Shown in pieces: positions 27,501-35,377 of a stretch of 64,000 nt of DNA. A model generated the notes under the pieces. The model did not search any database and was not told where the DNA came from. It saw only the letters and a program-made list of their open reading frames with translations. The first letter of the stretch is position 1. Every line of letters starts with the position of its first letter. This stretch comes from Flavobacterium sp. ACN2. GTDB lineage: Bacteria; Bacteroidota; Bacteroidia; Flavobacteriales; Flavobacteriaceae. The DNA is taken from positions 124,001 through 188,000 of the forward strand of contig NZ_MRCM01000009.1 of the NCBI RefSeq assembly GCF_002303885.1, written 5' to 3'. A program made the translations under genes and the position numbers.

Positions 27501-27505
27501 TTCAT
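24503..27505 (-). CDS. DUF6067-like glycoside hydrolase, exported
   Basis: The 1000-residue protein has a signal peptide (ends IPLTAQ). An N-terminal beta-sandwich region leads into a middle mutarotase-like beta region (about 340-620). A C-terminal TIM-barrel-like part has DSIAKTGATVINIHHANAIN, GIDGIYLDDVAFDR and GIIDLHSANQYNKS. The aspartates in YLDDVAF are good candidates for the catalytic site. The organisation resembles uncharacterised DUF6067 proteins, distantly related in layout to GH123-type enzymes, but I could not confirm a GH family. It sits 32 bases after the cytochrome gene in the minus-strand arm. It is probably the main chain-cleaving enzyme of the locus, which is an inference. 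Confidence 0.7.
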   Translation of the reverse strand: MKLNLNNTTLLSRILIMCFITISIPLTAQIKYSDGNDSWNPNQLGNHRAVVAFSGSGNVAKTTIEWRRRDTNPELKKIIVQDASGKEIQNIKTENINRENGAIFFEPISGKGTYYVYYMPYVDEGTANYPKGIYQKPENKADAKWLSNVKANLKDNATVTEIQSVNAFNSFYPMEVIATASETSVLVAKNSGNSFLVFPEDREHSIKLKSDLPQRWIQKGVQNSFSNTAMKGEYLAFQLGVYALEDLKNVKVSFTNLVSTTGATIEAKDISCINTDGTKYDGNPFTNTVSVSKGKIQAMWCGIDVPQTAAAGTYNGKATVTSDGKSKEISLQITVSNEVTKNGGIDSPEKMTRLKWLNSTLAQENKVIAPYTPLTVNNSEISLLGRKLIVAPNGFPAQIQTFFTPEMTSVTTKANDILSSPLDFHFVDASGKEAQWKNSGVKFTKKEAGTVSWESTSTSKSVQMDVNASVEFDGFVHYIVKVTALEDVTFNDINFQMPMQPTSAKYMMGLGQKGGDRPATFDWKWDVAHKNQDGAWIGAVNSGLQFSLRDEKYSRPLNTNFYLQKPLLLPTSWGNENKGGITITPNQKSVLVNAYSGARTMKKGDVLYYNFNLLITPFHTINTDFQWDTKFYHKYSPIDSIAKTGATVINIHHANAINPYINYPFIEFKKMKTYIDEAHEKGLKVKIYNTIREVSNKAYETFALRSLGHEIYSPGKGGGFSWLQEHVGDDYIAAWFVPEIKDAAIVNSGMNRWHNYYVEGMNWLTQNVGIDGIYLDDVAFDRITMKRIKRVLTKDGHPGIIDLHSANQYNKSDGFNNSANLYMEHFPYINKLWFGEYFDYEKNQPDFFLTEVSGIPFGLMGEMLQDGGNPWRGMVYGMTNRLPWSDGADPRNIWKVWDSFGIKGSEMIGYWSENCPVKTNNDKVLATVYKKNGTALISIASWADADVNVKLNIDWKKLGINPAKATISAPEVTNFQPAKTFTTKDEITVPKGKGWLLIVK

Positions 27506-27537
27506 TGTATAATCAGGTTAAATAGTATATTTTGAGT

Positions 27538-28533
27538 TTAGTAAACGGCTTTCCATCCTTGTTTTTTCCAATAAGCTATAATAGGTTTGTAAGGTCCATA
27601 TTTATGCTGTTCTTCAGAGAAATTATCGTTAAACGGATTGTGCGCATAATCGATTGGTTTGCCCATTTTATCCGGATAATCAAATGTTTTAGGGTTTGGT
27701 CTGGTATGAATTTTATCATCGTTTACATAAGCTGCAATGTCAAGTGCTTGCTTGTCTGTAAGATATGGTTTTCCAAGGAGTACTTTATCATAAGGCATAT
27801 TGCTTTTTAGCCATTGTGCCTGTTTGATTACACGGTGCATGCTTGAACCTGGCTGATAACCGTATTGTCCCCAAAGTGGAGGGTAGGTGTAACCCGATTT
27901 GTCGGCATTATAAACTCCCTCGCCATTGTTTCCGTGGCATCTTGCGCAGTTTTCAGCAAATAAAACTTTTCCTCTTTCTGGACTTGCGGCAACATCTGGA
28001 AATTCTATTTCCAAATTTTTAGCTCCTTTAAAATTACCATCCTTTGGTACAAATTTGCTAATCCATTTGAAATAAGATAAAAACGCCACCATTTCTTTAC
28101 TGTCCAACGGAAGCGGTTTTCCAGAATGCGGACGCATAATGCAGTTATTAACTCTTTCTGCTAGTGTAAGCACCTTGTTTTCGCGCCCGCGATATTGTGG
28201 ATAATTATCATGTGAAGACATCAAATTGAATGCATGAGGTTTTGTACCAGCATCTTGGTGGCAATTGGTGCAGGTCATTTTATTGCCTAAATATTGTCCG
28301 TTTTTTCCGTTTGGACCAATGTAATAAGCCGTTTTCATCATTAATTCTCTTCCGTAACGAACCGATTCTCCAAATTGATCATCAGGAATTTTAGAAGTAT
28401 CAATTGTAATATAACCTTCGTCTTCTTCTTCGGTTACTTTTGAAGCCAAAGTTTGAGAATTTGATTTGGTACAGGAATTGAAAACAGCCATTGACAATGC
28501 TGAAAAAAGTCCGATAAGAATTGTTTTTTTCAT
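27538..28533 (-). CDS. TsdA-like diheme c-type cytochrome lipoprotein
   Basis: The 331-residue protein has a lipobox (AVFNSC, Cys20). There are two heme-c attachment motifs, CTNCH (near residue 90) and CARCH (near 196), each in a cytochrome c domain. The segment VNNCIMRPHSGKPLPLDSKE between them resembles thiosulfate dehydrogenase TsdA, where a cysteine is an axial heme ligand. TsdA-like proteins oxidise thiosulfate or related sulfur anions, but others in the family are untested. It lies 12 bases after the arylsulfotransferase-like gene, so the two are probably co-expressed. A cytochrome in a glycan locus is unusual. Oxidation of a sulfur or sugar product is a hypothesis only. Confidence 0.8.
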   Translation of the reverse strand: MKKTILIGLFSALSMAVFNSCTKSNSQTLASKVTEEEDEGYITIDTSKIPDDQFGESVRYGRELMMKTAYYIGPNGKNGQYLGNKMTCTNCHQDAGTKPHAFNLMSSHDNYPQYRGRENKVLTLAERVNNCIMRPHSGKPLPLDSKEMVAFLSYFKWISKFVPKDGNFKGAKNLEIEFPDVAASPERGKVLFAENCARCHGNNGEGVYNADKSGYTYPPLWGQYGYQPGSSMHRVIKQAQWLKSNMPYDKVLLGKPYLTDKQALDIAAYVNDDKIHTRPNPKTFDYPDKMGKPIDYAHNPFNDNFSEEQHKYGPYKPIIAYWKKQGWKAVY

Positions 28534-28545
28534 GGTTACTATTTT

Positions 28546-29952
28546 TTAATTTAGAAGAAAAGGTTTCAGTTTTTCTTCAGGAATAAAGATGGTTCTGTAT
28601 GGTGGAATTTCAGATTCTAAAGCCCATAACAGAACTCCTTTTTTATTGGTTAAAACGGTAATATGTCTTTTAGAACAGCAAACTAAAAAGAGGTCTTTAT
28701 TGATCATATAAGCACTTCCCATTCTGTCGTTGTATATATCTTTTGGTAATTTGATATGAAAATCAAGTTTTACATCATTATTTTTTTCGTCCACTTTTAA
28801 GGCAAAAACAGAAGATTGTTTGATATCGACACCATTATCAAAAAACAGTAAACTGCCGTTTTGATCAATATGTGCAGCATGCGCTTGAGAGAAATTGGTG
28901 TCGGGAGCCATTTTCATTGTTCCTCCTTTTCCTAATTTCCAGATTACTTTTCCTGTTTTAGAATTGATTTTCCAGATCTGGCCATTGTTGTAGAAAGAAA
29001 TTAAAAAGTTTCCATCTGTATCGTAGCTCAAACTGTTGGCATGTGTCCAATCCTTTTTAGTTTTTAGTAAATCTTTATCTTTAAACGGATCTAAATCATC
29101 AAAAACGCTCCATTTCCAGAGTTGCTTTCCTTTTTTATTTAAGATTAAAATTCCGTCTCCGTTGATCGTATCTTGTTTTTTTCCTCCAATAGAAGTTAAA
29201 TCGATTATTTTTTGCTCGACAGTCAAAGCGACAATTTCGTCAGCCGATTTTTTGATGATTTCGTGATGAAGAACCTGTTTTAAATCACCTTGTCCTTTTT
29301 TGATGTGGGTTAAAGTATCGCCTTGAAGATTAATTTCTAGAATTTCGCTTCCATAACTTGTTGGTTCATCATTTGTGCCTAAAATAGAAAGAATGGTTTG
29401 CTCTTTTGTGAAATGAGTAACTTTAAATCCAGTTCCTTCAAGAGTATGGTACCATCTTAAATTTCCTTTATAATCTACAATATAAGCCGTTCCAGGAGTT
29501 TCTCTTTTCGCTAAAAGCAGAAAGCCTTTTTTGAAGTTTTCAGGAAGCAATTCTGGTTTCGGACAATTGGCTTTAAATTGTTTTTGTAGCCATTCTGGAA
29601 GTTTTCTAGATTTGAAAGTATAAACTTTACTGGTTTGTTTATTACCGTTTTGAACCGTTATTAATTGAAAACTATAATTGGTTTCAGGAGTTATGTTGCA
29701 AAGTACCAGTGAATGTTTAAGACCTGATTTTGAAATAGGAGAGGTGATTTTACTTTGATTTCCTTTTTTGTCCGACCAATATTCTGCGTATATCTGTGCT
29801 TGGTCATTCGTCGTAACATCGATCTGAATTTTCAATTCGTTGTTGCCATGAGTGCCAATATTGACATTGGAGATAATTTGGTTGTTAGAGCAACTTGCCA
29901 ATGCAAGCAGAACTAAAATAAAACTTCCTTTTTGTATTAATTTTTTGATCAT
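28546..29952 (-). CDS. Arylsulfotransferase (ASST)-like lipoprotein
   Basis: The 468-residue lipoprotein (lipobox LALASC, Cys21) has a short N-terminal beta-sandwich like a fibronectin type III domain (about 28-115). A beta-propeller with the ASST pattern follows. Histidines occur at conserved-looking places: LHHEIIKK (near 228), DWTHANSLSYD (near 305) and FSQAHAAHID (near 355). Bacterial ASST transfers sulfate between phenolic esters through a sulfohistidine. In Bacteroidota ASST-like propellers have unknown acceptors. It follows susD after 99 bases that hold a hairpin and precedes the cytochrome gene by 12 bases. A role in removing or moving sulfate on a glycan is possible but not shown. 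Confidence 0.75.
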   Translation of the reverse strand: MIKKLIQKGSFILVLLALASCSNNQIISNVNIGTHGNNELKIQIDVTTNDQAQIYAEYWSDKKGNQSKITSPISKSGLKHSLVLCNITPETNYSFQLITVQNGNKQTSKVYTFKSRKLPEWLQKQFKANCPKPELLPENFKKGFLLLAKRETPGTAYIVDYKGNLRWYHTLEGTGFKVTHFTKEQTILSILGTNDEPTSYGSEILEINLQGDTLTHIKKGQGDLKQVLHHEIIKKSADEIVALTVEQKIIDLTSIGGKKQDTINGDGILILNKKGKQLWKWSVFDDLDPFKDKDLLKTKKDWTHANSLSYDTDGNFLISFYNNGQIWKINSKTGKVIWKLGKGGTMKMAPDTNFSQAHAAHIDQNGSLLFFDNGVDIKQSSVFALKVDEKNNDVKLDFHIKLPKDIYNDRMGSAYMINKDLFLVCCSKRHITVLTNKKGVLLWALESEIPPYRTIFIPEEKLKPFLLN

Positions 29953-30003
29953 CTGAAAAGCTTCTTTTGTGAAACAGAAAAGTACTTTTATTGTTATAAG
30001 AAT

Positions 30004-30039
30004 TCAAGAACAGACAGACATTTAACTGCCTGTTCTTGA
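30004..30039 (-). other. Intercistronic hairpin after susD
   Basis: TCAAGAACAGACAG (30004-30017) pairs with CTGCCTGTTCTTGA (30026-30039), one mismatch, 8-base loop. There is no T-tract on the minus strand. Such a hairpin may protect the susCD mRNA from 3' decay or reduce expression of the genes beyond. Confidence 0.6.
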
Positions 30040-30051
30040 TTTGGATATTCT

Positions 30052-31563
30052 TTATTGTCTGTCGGCGTTGCTTAAGTTCGGATTAAGGTCTACCTGACTT
30101 TGCGGATACGTGTAATATTTGTTTTGCGGCATTTTGATTAAAGCGGCCTCACCAACTCTAAGGTGGTATGCATTTACTAAAACATCATATTTGTTCATTC
30201 TGATTAAATCTGAACGACGCTTTCCTTCGTAGAAAAGTTCCCAACCTCTTTCTTGTAAAATAGCATCTCTCAAACTAGTTTGCGTATGATCTGATAAAAC
30301 TAGAAGTTTTGCATGAGATCTTCCTTTTACTTGGTTGATAAGATCTATCGCTTCTTGGGTTGGCCCGCTGATTTCGTTTAATGCTTCAGCTCTGCTCAAT
30401 AAAACATCTGCATAACGAAGAATATTTACACTATGACCATCGTAATAAGTAGTCGTTTCGTCATCTGCATATTTTTTTGTAGAAACGTCTTGCATGTAGA
30501 ATTCCCCAGCTGGTGGTTGAGCTCCCAATGAAGGTGCTTGTTTATGAAGAAGACCATCTGTACCCATAAATTCTGGGAAGAAGCATTGTTTTCTTTCGTC
30601 TTCATCTCCAAAAGTATTGTAGAAATCCCAGTTTACAGTATAATACTGCCATCTGTTCTGAACAACAGGATGATCAACTGGACCAAAGTGGTTTAATAAT
30701 TCCGTTCCGTTTGTGTTGGCGTCACTCAAAGAAGAGAAGATGTTTTCGCTGCACCATTTATTACTTTCTTTAAATAAACCTAAGTAAGAAGGATAAAGTT
30801 GATATTCATTTAAATCCATTACTTGTTTGGTTAGTGTTGCTACTTTTTGCCAGTCGTGGCTTCTTAAGTATAATTTAGCTAATAAAGTAAGAGCAGCACC
30901 TTTTGTAGCACGTCCTACGTCATTTGTGCCATAAATGTCATTGTTTTTGTAATTAAGAGGAAGAATATCAGCAGCTTCAGTCAATTCTTTAATCATAAAA
31001 GCATCGATTTCTTCTACAGAAGATGGCGGAGTTTGATCTAAATATCCAGGGTTTCCTAGATTAGCTTCAGTAATCAAAATTACTGGTCCCCAAGAATCTG
31101 TCAAATCCATGTAAGCAGAACATCTTAAGAATTTAGCTTCTGCAATAAATTGAGCTTTTTCAGCAGCTGTAATACCGCCCATTGGTGTAATGTTGAAAAT
31201 CGCATTATTGGCATTGGCAATCAATTTATACATGGCGTTCCAGTCTTCTCTCAAAAGACCGTTTGCAGAATTCCAAGTTCCTAATGATAATTGTCCCGGA
31301 TCTCCTCCAAATTGGCAATGTCCTAAATCTGTAGCAATATCTGTTAGAGCAAAGTGTCTTGTAGCCCAATACGAGAAGTTATCGCCTACAGATGGTCCTT
31401 TTAGCCTTCCATAAATGGAATTGATAGCCGCAATAGCATCCGATTTTGTCTGATACCCATTGGTATTAGTCAAACTGCTATATACCGTAGGATCCAAATC
31501 TTGGTTGCACGAAAACTGTGTCCCAGCGGTAAGTAAAAGTAATAAGATTGTATATTTTTTCAT
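30052..31563 (-). CDS. SusD/RagB-type glycan-binding lipoprotein
   Basis: The 503-residue lipoprotein starts at ATG 31563 (MKKYTILLLLLTAGTQFSC). A longer reading (31593) adds ten non-signal residues and is rejected. It shows the SusD layout: N-terminal NTNGYQTKSDAIAAINSIYG, a helical core with EAKFLRCSAYMDLTDSWG, and the C-terminal ILQERGWELFYEGKRRSDLIRMNKYD block found in nearly all members. SusD sits on the cell surface as a lid over its SusC partner and captures glycans. The paired susC gene ends 36 bases upstream. Substrate cannot be read from SusD, but the surrounding enzymes suggest N-acetylhexosamine-containing chains. Confidence 0.95.
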   Translation of the reverse strand: MKKYTILLLLLTAGTQFSCNQDLDPTVYSSLTNTNGYQTKSDAIAAINSIYGRLKGPSVGDNFSYWATRHFALTDIATDLGHCQFGGDPGQLSLGTWNSANGLLREDWNAMYKLIANANNAIFNITPMGGITAAEKAQFIAEAKFLRCSAYMDLTDSWGPVILITEANLGNPGYLDQTPPSSVEEIDAFMIKELTEAADILPLNYKNNDIYGTNDVGRATKGAALTLLAKLYLRSHDWQKVATLTKQVMDLNEYQLYPSYLGLFKESNKWCSENIFSSLSDANTNGTELLNHFGPVDHPVVQNRWQYYTVNWDFYNTFGDEDERKQCFFPEFMGTDGLLHKQAPSLGAQPPAGEFYMQDVSTKKYADDETTTYYDGHSVNILRYADVLLSRAEALNEISGPTQEAIDLINQVKGRSHAKLLVLSDHTQTSLRDAILQERGWELFYEGKRRSDLIRMNKYDVLVNAYHLRVGEAALIKMPQNKYYTYPQSQVDLNPNLSNADRQ

Positions 31564-31599
31564 TTTAATCAATTTAATGTTACTATAAAGCATTTTAGA

Positions 31600-34500
31600 C
31601 TAGTGAATTGCGACTTTAATTCCAAGTATAAAAGTTCTTGAAGCTGGGAATGAGTTAAAGTCGATTCCACCACCAATATTTTGTGCAGTAGCACTAGTGG
31701 TATGGCCATTTACCTCAGGATCATTTCCAGAATAGTTTGTGATCGTTAGTAAATTTTGTCCGATAGCATATAATCTGATGCTGTCAATAAATTTCACTGT
31801 TTTTAGAGCACTTTCAGGAATCGTATATCCGATAGAAACATTTTTCAGACGCAAGTAAGAAGCTTCTTCAACAAATTTTGAATTCACATAACTTCCGTAA
31901 GTGCTTTTGTAATAGCCATCTCTAGGAATATCTGTGTTTTCGTTTTGTCCGGCAACCCAACGGTTTAGTGCATCTGTGCTTGTAGAAGACTCACCAACCA
32001 TTTTAGTCATATTGTAAACTGAATAGTCAAAAGCGCCTTGGAAAAAGATATTCATGTCAAAGTTTCTATATCTAAAATCGTTATTAAAACCAGCTACATA
32101 GTGCGGAATAGAGTTTCCTAGATACGTTCTATCTTTTGCTGTAATTTGACCGTCACCATCAACGTCTACATATTTAGGATCTCCAGGAGCAGATAATGGT
32201 TGAGGAGCATAAGTTTCTCCAGTTTTGATAACCCCTGCATATATATAACCATACAAAACTCCCATTTCTTTTCCTGGCTCCAATCTTGTAAATTCTTGAC
32301 CAGAAACCGTTCCGCTTGGATTAGAAGTGTTTGAACTGATGATTTTTACATTATCTGCAAGAGATACCACTTCTTGTTTGTTGTATGCTAGATTTAATGA
32401 AGTTGTCCAAGTGAATTTATCATTTCTAAAGTTTGTTGTGCTTATTCCCAACTCAACACCTTGGTTATCAATAACCCCTGCGTTAACTCTCTGAGTACCA
32501 AATCCCCACCATCCTCCAACAGGAACATTTAAAAGAGCATCTGTCGTTCTTTTTTTGTAATAATCGAATGTAATAGAAAGTTTGTCATTAAATAACCCTA
32601 AATCTAAACCGATATCCGTTTGAGCAGTTTGTTCCCATTTTAGATTTGGGTTCGCTAAGTTCGCTGGTTCTGTTCCTGCAACAAATTCATCTGGAGCAAT
32701 AGTTACACCCCAAGAAGATAAACGGCTCATATAAGAGTAGTCTCCAATACCGTCACTACCTGTAATACCATAACTTGCTCTCAATTTAAGTTCAGAAATT
32801 GCTTTTACGTTTTGCATAAAAGATTCGTTAGAGATTTTCCAAGCAACAGCTCCAGAAGGGAAAATACCAAATCTGTTGTTTGGTCCAAAACGAGAAGAAC
32901 CGTCTTTTCTAATTGTAAAAGTGGCTAAGTATTTATCGTTGAACGCATAATTTAACCTTCCAAAATAAGAAGTCAATTTCGTTTCTGTTTTTTCTGTTTC
33001 AGGTTTTAAATACACTGAAGCTCCTTGCAGATTGTAATAAGTCAACAAGTCACTTGAGAAACCTGTGCCAGCTGCTCTTACTCTCTCAAATGTATCTTTT
33101 TGGTTCGAAGTACCAATCATTGCTGTTATAGCATGTTTTTCTTTGATGTCAAATTTATAAGTCAAATATTGCTCTGTACTCCATCTGAAATATGTTATGT
33201 TTTCCTCAGAACCAGAACCTTTCAAAGCTGCTCCAGCTACCAAAGTACTTGGAGTATATTTTCCTTGAATGTTTTCCTGCCATTCTGCACCCGCACCAAA
33301 GTGATACGTTAAACCTTTAATGATCTGATAATCTAAAAACATGTTTCCGTTTACCAATCTGTTGATTGTATGATCTGTAGGCTCAAGTAAAAGTGCTAAA
33401 GCATTATCTTTTCCTTGAAATTTATAATACGAACCATCTGCATTGTAAATTGGAATAGCTGGAGGAGCAGTCTGTATAGAGAACATTGGAGATAAGATAT
33501 TATCGCCAAAATCGCTATTATTTCCTTCAGCAACAGCACCATAAGCATTCATTCCCATGTTTAGCTTATCGTTGAATTTTTTTTCTGCACCCATTCTCAC
33601 ACTGTATCTTTCAAAATCAGTGTTTACGATAGCTCCAGTTTGTTTTAAATAGTTTCCAGAAAGAAAGAATTTTGAAGTTTGGTCGCTTCCGCTAAAAGTA
33701 AGCGTTCTGTTAAGGACTTCTCCAGTACGAGTTGCAGCGTCAAACCAGTTCGTGTTGGCAACAGGAAAGCTAGAAGGGAAAAGTGGAGGTCTTCCGTTTT
33801 CAGCATTAAGAGCATTCTGATAATTGGCATATTGCTGTCCAGTCATTAAAGATGGTTCTTTTATGATATTTTGAAAACCATCAGAAATCTCGGCTTCCAT
33901 ATTCATTTTTCCAGCTTTTCCTTTTTTAGTAGTAATCAAAATTACCCCATTTCCTCCACGAGCACCGTAAATTGCTGTAGAAGCCGCATCTTTAAGAATT
34001 TGAATGTTTTCAATGTCGTTTGGGCTAATAGAACCTCCTGTGCTGGTAATGAATCCGTCGACTACGTATAGCGGAGCATTCGAAGTATTAATTGAGTTCC
34101 CACCTCTAATTACAACTTGCGGATTTGTTCCTGGCGCATAACTATTTTGCTGCACCTGTACTCCAGAAGCACGTCCTTGAAGCGCTTGTCCAACGTTTGC
34201 AACCGTTCCGCCTAAGTTTAAATTGTCTTTGCTAAGCGAACTCACAGAACCTGTAAGGTCTTTTTTCTTAGATTTTCCGTATCCAATTACTACTTCTTCT
34301 AGTTTCTGTCCTGCTTCTTTCATGACAATTTTTAGAGGCGCGCTTCCAATACTTACTTCTTGGTCTTCCATACCAATGAAAGTAATCACCAATTTTGTTG
34401 CATTATCTGGAACTGTAATAGCAAAAGTTCCGTCAACATCGGTCTGAACACCTTTTGTAGTGCCTTTAACCACAACATTGGCGCCCGGAAGAGGCAAACC

Positions 34501-34698
34501 GTTTTGATCTGTTACAGTACCTTTTACTGTTTTTTCAAAATACAGCGCTGTTTTGTTATTATCTGAAGTATTTATAGAAGAAGCTGCAGAAGCTTGAAAT
34601 GTAAAAACTAATAACGAAAGAACCGTTATTCCGATTTCTTTGCGGGATAAATTGTTAATCCGAAAATCTCTTGGCTTTTTTTGGGTTAATAATTTCAT
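31600..34698 (-). CDS. SusC/RagA-type TonB-dependent outer-membrane transporter
   Basis: The 1032-residue protein has an extended signal region (to about residue 40). A carboxypeptidase-regulatory-like domain follows (about 57-130), with KGTVTDQNGLPLPGANVVVKG. The TonB box region is LEEVVIGYG (about 134-142). The plug domain contains VVIRGGNSINTSNAPLYVVDG and NDIENIQILKDAASTAIYG. The long C-terminal beta-barrel ends in a final strand with phenylalanine (ASRTFILGIKVAIH). With SusD it imports oligosaccharides across the outer membrane using TonB energy. It is the first gene of the minus-strand arm, with a leader of about 240 bases from the promoter at 34947-34977. Confidence 0.96.
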   Translation of the reverse strand: MKLLTQKKPRDFRINNLSRKEIGITVLSLLVFTFQASAASSINTSDNNKTALYFEKTVKGTVTDQNGLPLPGANVVVKGTTKGVQTDVDGTFAITVPDNATKLVITFIGMEDQEVSIGSAPLKIVMKEAGQKLEEVVIGYGKSKKKDLTGSVSSLSKDNLNLGGTVANVGQALQGRASGVQVQQNSYAPGTNPQVVIRGGNSINTSNAPLYVVDGFITSTGGSISPNDIENIQILKDAASTAIYGARGGNGVILITTKKGKAGKMNMEAEISDGFQNIIKEPSLMTGQQYANYQNALNAENGRPPLFPSSFPVANTNWFDAATRTGEVLNRTLTFSGSDQTSKFFLSGNYLKQTGAIVNTDFERYSVRMGAEKKFNDKLNMGMNAYGAVAEGNNSDFGDNILSPMFSIQTAPPAIPIYNADGSYYKFQGKDNALALLLEPTDHTINRLVNGNMFLDYQIIKGLTYHFGAGAEWQENIQGKYTPSTLVAGAALKGSGSEENITYFRWSTEQYLTYKFDIKEKHAITAMIGTSNQKDTFERVRAAGTGFSSDLLTYYNLQGASVYLKPETEKTETKLTSYFGRLNYAFNDKYLATFTIRKDGSSRFGPNNRFGIFPSGAVAWKISNESFMQNVKAISELKLRASYGITGSDGIGDYSYMSRLSSWGVTIAPDEFVAGTEPANLANPNLKWEQTAQTDIGLDLGLFNDKLSITFDYYKKRTTDALLNVPVGGWWGFGTQRVNAGVIDNQGVELGISTTNFRNDKFTWTTSLNLAYNKQEVVSLADNVKIISSNTSNPSGTVSGQEFTRLEPGKEMGVLYGYIYAGVIKTGETYAPQPLSAPGDPKYVDVDGDGQITAKDRTYLGNSIPHYVAGFNNDFRYRNFDMNIFFQGAFDYSVYNMTKMVGESSTSTDALNRWVAGQNENTDIPRDGYYKSTYGSYVNSKFVEEASYLRLKNVSIGYTIPESALKTVKFIDSIRLYAIGQNLLTITNYSGNDPEVNGHTTSATAQNIGGGIDFNSFPASRTFILGIKVAIH

Positions 34699-34946
34699 AC
34701 TTTAAATTGGTTTTGGTTAATGTTTAATTGTTTTTTTTCTTGTTTGTAGGTTTTAGATTTCTTTTTTGATCGTGGAATTCATTTTGTTTTTTTTAGTTAT
34801 GTGTTGATTAAGTTGTTTTCTATACAAATAAGAGGTTTTGCTTTTGAGCTAAACACGGCTTGTTTAGTTCTATTTTCTTCTTTTTTAAAGGTTAAAAATC
34901 ACCCTAATTTTTGCATAATTAACTTAGTTTTAAGATTAATCTCTGA
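34699..34946 (-). other. Long susC 5' leader, no gene seen
   Basis: No credible coding region lies between the susC promoter and its ATG. The stretch is AT-rich with T-runs on the plus strand. The leader is about 240 bases, compared with about 85 bases for the paired kinase promoter, so post-transcriptional control is possible. No riboswitch class was recognised. Confidence 0.5.
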
Positions 34947-34977
34947 CGAAACTATAGATTATATTTTTATAAAACAA
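34947..34977 (-). promoter_or_regulatory. susC promoter in the duplicated block
   Basis: On the minus strand TTG (complement of 34975-34977) lies 20 bp before TAGTTTCG (complement of 34947-34954), one base from TAnnTTTG. The same promoter, with the same spacing, lies before the kinase gene at 37687-37717. Confidence 0.7.
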
Positions 34978-34993
34978 GAAAAAACACAGAAAA

Positions 34994-35030
34994 TGTGCTC
35001 GAACACACAAAATTTATGTTCTCGAGCACA
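34994..35030. promoter_or_regulatory. LacI-type operator pair upstream of susC
   Basis: Two palindromes centred on CTCGAG-like cores: TGTGCTCGAACACA (34994-35007) and TGTTCTCGAGCACA (35017-35030), 23 bp centre to centre. The reverse complement of this pair matches the pair at 37635-37671. They lie upstream of the susC promoter rather than across it. Confidence 0.8.
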
Positions 35031-35377
35031 TAAAATTGTGCGAATTGTTTTTTTTGACTTAAATTGCTGTGATATTTTTAAAATAGTTTAGAAAAAGAGT
35101 AGGTGTGATATTGGCGGTTTTTTGAATTATAAATAAGGATTTATTAAAAACTTATGAATTTCGCAACCACTAAACGAAAAACGTAAAAATTAAGCAGTCT
35201 TTTCTTATGATGAAAAGGAAGTGATTTTTAGTTTTAATTATGAATTCGGTTTGTTTTTTAATTCGATTTTTGAACTATATTGGTCAACGATAAAAAGGCC
35301 AAAATCGCGAAATGAATTAATGGTCATTTTGACCTTTTTTGAAAATGAAAAATTAACAGATTTTAAGAAGAAGAATT
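35031..35377. other. AT-rich intergenic stretch before the CBM9-like gene
   Basis: No credible gene was found. The stretch holds a hairpin at 35292-35340 and several short T-rich segments. An apparent short plus-strand reading at 35221 runs through that hairpin and lacks family-like sequence, so it is not called. Confidence 0.6.
35292..35340. terminator. Terminator-like hairpin upstream of the CBM9-like gene
   Basis: AAAAAGGCCAAAAT (35292-35305) pairs with ATTTTGACCTTTTTT (35326-35340) apart from one base. The right arm ends in a T-run on the plus strand. It is 37 bases before the TTG start at 35378, so it may be an attenuator in that gene's leader or the end of a small upstream transcript. 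Confidence 0.55.
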
